From assembly GCA_035765775.1 (NCBI GenBank), contig DASTWV010000026.1:1-64000 (forward strand): a DNA stretch of 64,000 bases, written 5' to 3'. The notes beneath the pieces are model-generated. The model was given only the letters and a program-made list of their open reading frames with translations, had not been told where the DNA came from and ran no database searches. Positions 1-6,953 of the stretch are shown here, one piece after another. A program made the position numbers and the translations under genes. The number at the start of each line of letters is the position of its first letter. Position 1 is the stretch's first letter. Origin of the DNA: Actinomycetota bacterium. Its GTDB lineage: Bacteria; Actinomycetota; CADDZG01; JAHWKV01; JAOPZY01.

Positions 1-382
1 TCACGCACCGGGGGGCGACCCGGTGCACCTGGGCCAGGCGGCGCAGGCCGGTGGTGGTCATCTCCTCGGGGGAGACCAGCACCACGTCGGGTGCCTCGGC
101 CACCACCTGCTCGACCACCTGGGTGGGGTGGTCCACCAGGATCACCTTGGGCTCCGGGGACTGCTGGCGTGCCGCCCGCTCGATGTCGTGGGAGAAGGTT
201 CCCTTGCGGTCCACGACCAGGATCTTCATCGGCCCGGTCACCATGGGTGGCGGCCCGTCGCCGGCGGCGCGGTCGGTCCAGTGCACGTCGTGCCAGGGCA
301 CCGGTTCGGCGACGGACCAGTGGCGGGCGAACAACCCCCGGCCCCCGCTGTGGTTGTGGTCGTTGTGGTCGTCGTTGTGCAT
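1..382 (-). CDS. Pseudo-receiver domain protein, cut by the left window edge
   Basis: Reading runs from an ATG at 382 to the window edge without a stop (127 codons visible). A GGAGG lies about 11 nt upstream. The first ten residues are His/Asn/Asp-rich (HNDDHNDHN). From residue about 52 there is a CheY-like fold start (MKILVVDRK) and a third strand (APDVVLVSPEEM). The usual phospho-acceptor Asp is replaced by Ser, so phosphorylation is unlikely. Such inactive receiver domains are known at the N-terminus of CpaE/TadZ-type pilus ATPases and of some response regulators. Which of these it is cannot be decided because the C-terminal part is outside the window. Confidence 0.55.
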   Translation of the reverse strand, partial: MHNDDHNDHNHSGGRGLFARHWSVAEPVPWHDVHWTDRAAGDGPPPMVTGPMKILVVDRKGTFSHDIERAARQQSPEPKVILVDHPTQVVEQVVAEAPDVVLVSPEEMTTTGLRRLAQVHRVAPRCV

Positions 383-755
383 TTCCCGCACGCCTCCTCG
401 ACCCACCCGAAATTGACCGCCGACAATGACTGACCTGATGGCCTCGGCGTATGCCGCACCCGCCGAGAGGACTCTCACTGGGAAATATCGGAACCCCGCC
501 AGCGGGCCTGCATAGTCGCTTCGAACCGTCTTTCACAGCCCCATGTGCGGGCAGGGGTGCCCCATTTGCGGGAGGCCGGGGTGGCCCGGGGGAGGCGCAC
601 GGCTAACCCGCCCGGCCCGGCCCGGAACCGCTGGGCACGCAGCCCCGCCGCGGACGCGCCGGAGCCCCGGTCGGCCTCGACCGCGGGAGGGGCGGGAGGC
701 CGGTGCCGGGGCTCCGGGCGTTGTTCGGGGCGATCCGGGCTGGTGCTGGGAAGGT
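383..755. other. Intergenic region with operator-like motif and GC hairpin
   Basis: No convincing gene; open frames here are GC-driven. It holds the upstream region of the pseudo-receiver gene. That includes AATTGACCGCCGACAAT at 411-427, nearly identical to part of the dyad at 2611-2643 in front of the MarR gene. It also holds a long hairpin (659-717) just past the stop of the protease gene. Confidence 0.5.
659..717 (-). terminator. GC-rich hairpin downstream of the HtrA-like gene
   Basis: A perfect 12-bp inverted repeat, CCGGAGCCCCGG (659-670) and CCGGGGCTCCGG (706-717), encloses a second 6-bp pair, GGCCTC (673-678) and GAGGCC (696-701). It begins 38 nt after the stop of the minus-strand protease gene. 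There is no T-tract, so it is either a U-less terminator or an mRNA 3'-end stabiliser. Confidence 0.4.
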
Positions 756-2444
756 CTAGTTCACCGGCCCCGTCCCCAGGGTGATGTGCGCCGAGTGGCT
801 CCTGGCCGTGCCGTCGGTCCAGCTGACGTTCACCGAATCGCCCGGATGGTGCGCCTGCAGCGCCGACGTGAGGTCGCTCGCCGAGTCGATCGTCTTGCCG
901 TCGGCCGAGGTGATGGTGTCACCCGCCTGGATGCCCGCCGAGGCTGCCGGCGTCCCGGAGAGGACCTGCTGGACCAGGGCTCCGCCGCTGCTCCCGGAGA
1001 CCTCGACGCCGAGGAACCCGGCCTCACCGATATGCACCGAGCCGGACGTCTTCCCGGACTCGATCTGGTGGGCGATCGACAGGGCCGTGTTGATGGGGAT
1101 GGCGAACGACACGCCGCCGGCGGCGTTGAAGCGGAAGTTCTGCGAGGCGGCGGTGTCCATCCCGATGACCTTGCCGGCCGAGTTCACGAGCGGGCCGCCC
1201 GAGTCGCCGGGCTGCAGCGGGGCGCTGGTCTGGATCAGCCCGCTCAGCTGCTCGGAGTTGCCGCCGTAGTCGTCCGAGGCGGTGATGGCCTGGTTCAGCT
1301 GCTGCACCTGGCCCTCGACCACGCTGGGCGTCCCGCCCTGGCCGAGGGCGTTGCCGATGGCGACCACGCTGTCGCTCACCGCGACCTTGTTGGAGTCGCC
1401 CAGCGCGATGGTCTTCAGCCCCGACGCGTTCGCCATCTTGATGATGGCGACGTCATCGGACGGGTCCGTGCCCAGCACCTTGGCGCTGTAGGACTGGCCC
1501 GTGGTGACCACCGTCACCCGGATGCTCGTCGCCCCGCTCACCACGTGGTTGTTCGTGAGCACCTCGCCGTCGGCGCTCAGGATCATGCCGGTGCCGGCCG
1601 CGGTGCCCTGCTGGTAGCCGAGCACGGTGTTGACGTCCACCACCCCGGGATCGACCTTGGCCGCCAGGGCGAGGGCCTGGGCGGAGGCGGTGCCGTTCTG
1701 GGTGACCTGGCCGCCGTTGCCCCCGCCGAAGATGTTGCCGAACGGGTTCCGGTTGTTGGCTGACGGCGTCGTGGTTTGCCGGGTGGCGAGGCTGATGCCG
1801 AGGACTGCTGCCACGAACAGCGCCACGGCGGTGAGCGCCGCGGTCCAGGCGTGCCGGCTCCTGCGGGGGGGCGGGCCGCCCGGCTGGCCCCACGGCGGCT
1901 GGCCGTAGGGATAGCCCGGGCCGCCATAGCCGCCGTATCCGCCGCCGTAGCCCCCGCGGTACTGCTCCCCGTAGGGGGGCGGGTAGCCCGAGGGATTCCG
2001 GTAGGGAGACCCGTAGCCGGGGCCCGGGCCGTACGGGGATCCGTAGGGCGGGGCCGCCGGGTATCCCGGCGCCGGAGGCTGACCCTGGCCGCCCCCTCCC
2101 ATCGGGCCGGGCGGGGTGGGCGGGGTGGGCGGACCCGCCGGGGTGGGCGGGGGCAGCTGGTGCGGGGCCCACGCCGCCGGCACCGGCCACGTCCAGGCAC
2201 CGGCCCCGCCCGGTGGAGGGACCTGCGGCCCCGGAGTGGGCGCCGCGGGCTGGGGTGCCGGATCGCCGGGACCCGCATCCCGGGGACCACTCGGCCTGTC
2301 CATGGGCTGGGTCTGCGCGCCCCACCCGGCCCACGGTCCGGGAGCGGGCGTGGGCTCGGTACGGTCGCCCTCCCCCGCCGGATTGAACCCCGGTCGGGGC
2401 GGAGGCGTCCACACGGGGCCCGTGGGGGGAGTGTCGTGGTCCAT
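756..2444 (-). CDS. HtrA/DegP-type membrane-anchored serine protease with PDZ domain
   Basis: Envelope quality-control protease: trypsin-fold endopeptidase tethered to the membrane. Counting from the most upstream Met (2456), residues 1-200 are Pro/Gly/Tyr-rich and cytoplasmic, 204-225 form one transmembrane helix, about 260-460 is the protease domain and about 480-565 a PDZ domain. The catalytic triad is visible as His in TNNHVV (304), Asp in DPSDDVAIIK (335) and Ser in QPGDSGGPLV (419). The start has three Met codons close together. The third (2444) is preferred because GGAG lies 6 nt before it. Neighbour MarR gene is divergent, 184 bp away. Length and layout match actinobacterial PepD/HtrA proteins. 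Confidence 0.9.
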   Translation of the reverse strand: MDHDTPPTGPVWTPPPRPGFNPAGEGDRTEPTPAPGPWAGWGAQTQPMDRPSGPRDAGPGDPAPQPAAPTPGPQVPPPGGAGAWTWPVPAAWAPHQLPPPTPAGPPTPPTPPGPMGGGGQGQPPAPGYPAAPPYGSPYGPGPGYGSPYRNPSGYPPPYGEQYRGGYGGGYGGYGGPGYPYGQPPWGQPGGPPPRRSRHAWTAALTAVALFVAAVLGISLATRQTTTPSANNRNPFGNIFGGGNGGQVTQNGTASAQALALAAKVDPGVVDVNTVLGYQQGTAAGTGMILSADGEVLTNNHVVSGATSIRVTVVTTGQSYSAKVLGTDPSDDVAIIKMANASGLKTIALGDSNKVAVSDSVVAIGNALGQGGTPSVVEGQVQQLNQAITASDDYGGNSEQLSGLIQTSAPLQPGDSGGPLVNSAGKVIGMDTAASQNFRFNAAGGVSFAIPINTALSIAHQIESGKTSGSVHIGEAGFLGVEVSGSSGGALVQQVLSGTPAASAGIQAGDTITSADGKTIDSASDLTSALQAHHPGDSVNVSWTDGTARSHSAHITLGTGPVN

Positions 2445-2607
2445 TGCCATCTCCATTGTTCCCGGCCCGCAGCACCTGATCGGGGTCGCTGAGCCGCTCG
2501 TGGCCGTCTCGGACTTCGTCGATCACCAGTGAAGCGCACGGACCGCAGCGTTACCTTTGGTTTTCCTGTTGATTTCCTGAGAACACATCGGCCAGGCCCG
2601 CGCCACC

Positions 2608-2643
2608 TATAATTGCCGCCGACAATCTTTGTCGAGAGCAATT
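2608..2643 (+). promoter_or_regulatory. -10 box and concentric dyad over the MarR gene start
   Basis: A perfect -10 hexamer TATAAT (2608-2613) is followed by a 33-bp dyad centred on 2627: AATTGC (2611-2616) with GCAATT (2638-2643), and CGACAA (2620-2625) with TTGTCG (2629-2634). No good -35 is visible. The dyad covers the expected transcription start and the start codon, the usual place for MarR autorepression (inference). Confidence 0.55.
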
Positions 2644-3135
2644 CTGGGGGGCGCCGTCGACACCGATGAGGAGACGCTGGTCAGCGCGGTGCTGGTCGCC
2701 TCCCGGGTCCTCGTCGCCGTCGCTGCGCGGTCGCTGGCTGCGGCACCGGCTGACATTACCCTGGCGCAGTACCGGGTCCTGGTGGTCCTCGCTTCCCGCG
2801 GGCCGCAATTCCCCACCGCGCTGGCCGGGGAGCTCCGCTCCTCCCCGTCGTCGATCACCCGCCTGTGCGACCGCCTGGAAGCCAAGGGCCTGCTGACCCG
2901 GGCGTCGGCGCCGGACAACCGCAAGCAGGTGGTCCTGGCCATCTCGGCGGCCGGGAAGCGGGTGGTTGATGCCGTGACCCGGGTGCGCCGAGCGGAGATC
3001 GCCGGCCTGGTGGCGGCGGTGGTCCCGGGCCGCCGGGGCGCGGTGGTGGCCGCCCTGAACGATCTGGCGGCCGCCGCCGGTGAGGTGCCGGACCACTCGT
3101 GGAGCCCCTCATGGGCAATCGGTTGGGAAGCCTGA
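2629..3135 (+). CDS. MarR-family transcriptional regulator
   Basis: Winged-helix dimeric repressor of about 168 aa. Helix-rich N-terminus is followed by ITLAQYRVLVVLAS, the recognition helix region SSPSSITRLCDRLEAKGL and the wing TRASAPDNRKQVVLAISAAG, all typical of MarR proteins. The only upstream in-frame start is TTG at 2629, about 10 nt after the predicted transcription start, so the mRNA would be nearly leaderless; the start remains uncertain. The stop (TGA 3133-3135) directly abuts the GTG of the ClC channel gene, implying translational coupling. It probably represses itself, and perhaps the channel. The ligand is unknown. Confidence 0.85.
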   Translation: MSRAILGGAVDTDEETLVSAVLVASRVLVAVAARSLAAAPADITLAQYRVLVVLASRGPQFPTALAGELRSSPSSITRLCDRLEAKGLLTRASAPDNRKQVVLAISAAGKRVVDAVTRVRRAEIAGLVAAVVPGRRGAVVAALNDLAAAAGEVPDHSWSPSWAIGWEA

Positions 3136-4821
3136 GTGGGCGTCGCCGCCCGGGCGGAGCAGCTCCGGGCACTGGGCCGGCGCGGCCGGCTGGTGCTGGT
3201 CATTGCCGGGCTGACCGGCGGCGCCACCGGCCTGGCGGTGGCGGGCTTCGAATGGGTGACGCGCGACGCCCTCTTCGGCCTCCTGGCGCACCAGGCGGTC
3301 GCGGTGCGGGTCCTGGCTCCCCTGGCCGGGCTCCTGGTGGCCGCCGGCGCTCTCCAGTGGATTGCCAAGAACCCGTCGCCCGCCACTGCGGACGAGTACA
3401 TCCGCAACGTGCACGAGGTGGGCCGGCGCATGGACCTCCGGCCGCTCCCCGGGCGCATCCTGGCCAGCATCGCCACGCTGGGCTCCGGGGGATCGATGGG
3501 CTACGAGGGACCGTCGATCTACCTGGGTGCGGGCATCGGCTCCGCCCTGCAGGCCCGGTTCAGCCGGATGTTCTCCCGCGACGACGCCAAGGTGCTCCTG
3601 GTGGCGGGGGCTGCCGCCGGCGTGTCCGCCATCTTCCGGGCGCCGGCCACCGGGCTGGTCTTCGCCCTCGAGGTGCCCTTCCAGGAGGGCTTCGGCCGGC
3701 GCCACCTGCTCCCGGCGGGTGTGGCGGCGGCGACCAGCTACCTCGTCTACGCCGCCTTCTACGGCACCGCGCCCCTCATCCCGGTCAGCGGCTCACCCCC
3801 CTTCAACCTCACCGACCTCCTGGGCGCCGTCGTTCTCGGAGCGGTCTGCGGGTTGGCGGCCCGGTGGTTCGCGCGGGCCCTGGTGGGGGCCAAGCACATC
3901 GCCTCGCGATGGAACCCCTGGGCCCGGGCGCTCGCCGGGGGGCTGGGCCTGGCGGCCTCGGCCAGCCTCGCCTACGCGGTCTTCGGGTCGCCGTACACCC
4001 TGGGGGCGGGCTACGACAACCTCGACTGGGCCTTCAACCCGCACCGGGCGGTCGCCCTCGTGGTGGGACTCCTGCTGCTCCGGGGCGCCGCCACGGTCCT
4101 GACCGTTGCCGGCGGGGGTTCGGGGGGGCTGTTCATCCCGCTGGTGATCGAGGGCGCCCTGGTCGGGCGCAGCATCGGGGGTCTCTTCCGGACCTCGTCC
4201 ACCGCCAGCAACTTCTTCCCGCTCATCGGCGTGTCCGCCTTCCTGGGCGCGGGCTACCGGGTGCCCCTGGCCGCGGTGGTCTTCGCCGCCGAGGCGACCG
4301 GCCGGCCGGGCTTCATCGTCCCCGGGCTCCTCGCTGCAGTCGTGGCGCAGCTGTTCGTCGGGTCGGCATCAGTCTCCCCCTTCCAGATGGCGGCGCAGGC
4401 GGGACACCTGGAGCGGCGCTTCCCGCTCCCCATCGCCAGCGTCCTGAACCGTGACATCGCCAGCACGCCCCCGGACACCACGCTGGAGGAGTTCGTCAAG
4501 GTCCACGCCCTCCGCCGCCGGGAGCACGCCGTGCCGGTGCTGGACGCCGGCGGCACCTACCGCGGCATGGTGCGGGTTGAGGAGGTGATCGAAACCCCGA
4601 AGGAGGACTGGCCGACCGTCACCGTAGCCGACCGTATGCGCACCGACTTCCCGGTCGCCGAACCCACCTGGCGGCTCCGGGACGCTCTCCGGGCGATGGA
4701 GCAGGCGGACGTCGACCTGTTGCCGGTGGTGGAGCAGGGACGTTTCATCGGCGTGGTAACCACCGCCGAGATCTTGAAGCTCGACGACATCCTGAAGATG
4801 ACCACCGGCGAGGAGACCTGA
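3136..4821 (+). CDS. ClC-family chloride channel/transporter with CBS domain pair
   Basis: Membrane anion channel or Cl-/H+ exchanger. The first about 430 residues are a ClC core with many hydrophobic helices. GSGGSMGYEGPSIYLGAGIG corresponds to the family's GREGP selectivity motif and keeps the gating Glu; GGSGGLFIPLVIEG is the GxFxP motif. The first selectivity motif (GSGIP) is not recognisable; TADEYIRNVH stands there instead. Residues about 435-555 form two CBS domains (ending VVEQGRFIGVVTTAEIL), which in this family bind nucleotides. The GTG start lies immediately after the MarR stop. The gene is probably co-transcribed with and controlled by that regulator. Confidence 0.88.
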   Translation: MGVAARAEQLRALGRRGRLVLVIAGLTGGATGLAVAGFEWVTRDALFGLLAHQAVAVRVLAPLAGLLVAAGALQWIAKNPSPATADEYIRNVHEVGRRMDLRPLPGRILASIATLGSGGSMGYEGPSIYLGAGIGSALQARFSRMFSRDDAKVLLVAGAAAGVSAIFRAPATGLVFALEVPFQEGFGRRHLLPAGVAAATSYLVYAAFYGTAPLIPVSGSPPFNLTDLLGAVVLGAVCGLAARWFARALVGAKHIASRWNPWARALAGGLGLAASASLAYAVFGSPYTLGAGYDNLDWAFNPHRAVALVVGLLLLRGAATVLTVAGGGSGGLFIPLVIEGALVGRSIGGLFRTSSTASNFFPLIGVSAFLGAGYRVPLAAVVFAAEATGRPGFIVPGLLAAVVAQLFVGSASVSPFQMAAQAGHLERRFPLPIASVLNRDIASTPPDTTLEEFVKVHALRRREHAVPVLDAGGTYRGMVRVEEVIETPKEDWPTVTVADRMRTDFPVAEPTWRLRDALRAMEQADVDLLPVVEQGRFIGVVTTAEILKLDDILKMTTGEET

Positions 4822-4935
4822 GAGCCAAAAGACGAGATCTGAGGCCGCGTCGGGTTCCGGCCCATCCAAGCGCCGCATGGGGAAGCTGTCGCGGATTTCC
4901 CGGACTGCTCCCCGCTTCCCGGTAGCCTTTCCAGC

Positions 4936-6582
4936 ATGACGCAGCGGAGGGCTCGCCCGCCCGGGCGGGGGCGCGGGGACCCGCTGGCCGCCACCCGCGG
5001 CATGGCACTGGGCACCCTGGCATCCCGCGGCACCGGTTTCATCCGCACCCTGGTCATCGCGGCCGCCATCGGCACGACGGTCGGGGACGCCTACAACATC
5101 GCCAACACGATCCCCAACATCATCTACGAGCTCCTGCTGGGCGGCGTGTTGACCAGCGTGGTGGTCCCGCTGATCGTGTCCGCCGCCAAGCGGGACGGCG
5201 ACCGGGGGGAGGCGTACGCCCAGCGCCTTCTGACCCTGGTTGTGGTGGGCCTGGCGGCGGCGAGCGTCCTGGGCGTGGCCTTCGCCCCCCTGATCAGCCG
5301 GGCCTACTTCGGCAGCGGTCCGGAGGTCGCCCGGCGAGTGGCCCTCGCCACAGTGTTCGCCCGCTTCCTGCTCCCCCAGATCCTCTTTTACGGGGTGGGA
5401 GCCCTCCTCGGGGCGATCCTCAACGTGCGGGGGAGCTTCGCCCCCCCGATGTGGGCACCGGTCCTCAACAACATCGTGGTGATCCTCACCGGGGGGCTTT
5501 TCATCGCGGTGACGAGCGTGGCCGGGGTGCAGGCGGGCCGGCTCACCGCAGGGCAGGAGTTCCTGCTGGCCGGCGGCACAACCCTGGGCATCGTGGCGCA
5601 GACCGTGGCCCTCCTGCCCGCCCTGCGGCAGGTACGGTTCCGGATCCGGCTGCGCTGGGACCTGCGCGGGGTGGGGCTCGCCCAGGCCGGCCGGCTCGCC
5701 GGGTGGGTCTTCGTCTACGTGCTGGCGAACCAGGCGGCCTACCTGGGCATCACCCGGCTGGCGGCGCACAGCAGCTACGGCGGGGCGGGCGGTGGCGTCT
5801 ACAGCATCTACACCTACGCCTTCATCCTGGCGCTCCTGCCCCACTCGGTGGTGGCGGTGTCGGTGATCACGGCCCTCCTGCCCCGGATGAGCGCCAGCGC
5901 CGCCGAGGGCCGCCACCAGGCCGTGGCCGACGACCTGGCCCACGGCATCAAACTCTCCGCCGTCGTCCTGGTGCCGGCTGCACTGGCCTCGATCGCCCTC
6001 GGCCCCCTCATCGGCACCGTCCTGTTCGCCCACCACGCCAACAGCCTCTCGACCGGCCGGCTCATCGGCGCCACGCTGGCCGGGTACGCGGTCAGCCTCG
6101 TCCCGTTCTCGGCGTTCCAGCTCCAACTGCGGGCGTTCTACGCCCTGCACGACACCCGCACCCCGGCACTGGTCAACATCGCCCTGGCGGCCATCAACTT
6201 GGCGGTGGACGGCGTCCTGTTCCTCGCCCTGCCCCCTCGGGAGCAGGTGGTGGGGCTGGCCCTCGGGTACTCCGCCTCCTACATCGCCGGCTATGCCTGG
6301 TTCTCGGTCGTGCTCCGCCGCCGGCTGGGCCGCCGCCCGCAGGCCCGGGTGGGGCGCACCCTGGTCCGGCTGACCCTGGCCGCCGGGGTGGCGGCGGTTC
6401 CCGCCTACCTGCTGGCGAGAATGGTCACCACCGTGATGGGCCTCGGGATCATGGGATCCCTGCTGGGCATCGGCGCCGGGCTGGCGGTCGGGACGCCCGC
6501 CTACCTGGCGGTCGTCGAGCGCATGCGCATCCCCGAGCTCGCCGAAGTGAGCGATCTGGCCCGGGCGCGGTGGCGGCCCTAA
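4936..6582 (+). CDS. murJ: MurJ/MviN lipid II flippase
   Basis: Multidrug/oligosaccharidyl-lipid/polysaccharide (MOP) superfamily membrane protein that flips the peptidoglycan precursor lipid II to the outer leaflet. It has 548 aa and about 14 hydrophobic helices. The N-terminus carries the family hallmark around residues 25-75 (GTLASRGTGFIRTLVIAAAIG, then DAYNIANTIPNIIYELLLGG). Unlike the mycobacterial protein there is no C-terminal pseudokinase. It stands alone: 114 bp after the ClC gene and 371 bp before the next gene. Alternative members of the family export other lipid-linked sugars, but the N-terminal motif favours MurJ. Confidence 0.9.
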   Translation: MTQRRARPPGRGRGDPLAATRGMALGTLASRGTGFIRTLVIAAAIGTTVGDAYNIANTIPNIIYELLLGGVLTSVVVPLIVSAAKRDGDRGEAYAQRLLTLVVVGLAAASVLGVAFAPLISRAYFGSGPEVARRVALATVFARFLLPQILFYGVGALLGAILNVRGSFAPPMWAPVLNNIVVILTGGLFIAVTSVAGVQAGRLTAGQEFLLAGGTTLGIVAQTVALLPALRQVRFRIRLRWDLRGVGLAQAGRLAGWVFVYVLANQAAYLGITRLAAHSSYGGAGGGVYSIYTYAFILALLPHSVVAVSVITALLPRMSASAAEGRHQAVADDLAHGIKLSAVVLVPAALASIALGPLIGTVLFAHHANSLSTGRLIGATLAGYAVSLVPFSAFQLQLRAFYALHDTRTPALVNIALAAINLAVDGVLFLALPPREQVVGLALGYSASYIAGYAWFSVVLRRRLGRRPQARVGRTLVRLTLAAGVAAVPAYLLARMVTTVMGLGIMGSLLGIGAGLAVGTPAYLAVVERMRIPELAEVSDLARARWRP

Positions 6583-6953
6583 TCGGCGGGTTCACCAGTT
6601 GCCTTGAGGCCTGAGCGTCCGATGAAGGAACTTTAACGGGAGATGTGGGGTCCGAACGGGATAACTTGGCCAACGAGCCACATCGCGGTTCATGTCCTGC
6701 TTTCGGACCGGTATGGCGGTGTGAGATGGTTGGGTCCGACGTGCTGGGCCGAGTCCGGCTAGGGTCACCGACGCATCGCCGGGGGGCAGCGTGCTGGTAG
6801 AGGCTGTACGAAGCAAACGAAACATCCGTCCGGGGGCAACGCCCCCATCCCCCGCGTCACCGTGGACACCGGTCGCGCGCGGGCTGTCCGTATCAGCCAT
6901 CTGAGTCATGGGTCTGTATTCAACGGTCTGATCTACAGGGAGGGGTCGATCCA
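6583..6953. other. Intergenic region upstream of the Ig-repeat protein
   Basis: No gene is supported. It contains a short hairpin GGGGGC-AAC-GCCCCC (6832-6846). The last 25 nt hold a GGGAGGGG ribosome binding site. Because of its length it may hold a long 5' leader, but I cannot match it to a known riboswitch. Confidence 0.4.

Noticed and set aside
543-1763. 406-codon plus-strand frame
   Set aside because: Antisense shadow of the HtrA-like gene.
6583-6953. Cyclic-dinucleotide riboswitch in the leader of the Ig-repeat gene
   Set aside because: A long leader and a GGGGGC-AAC-GCCCCC hairpin exist, but I could not match the conserved core of GEMM or ydaO motifs.
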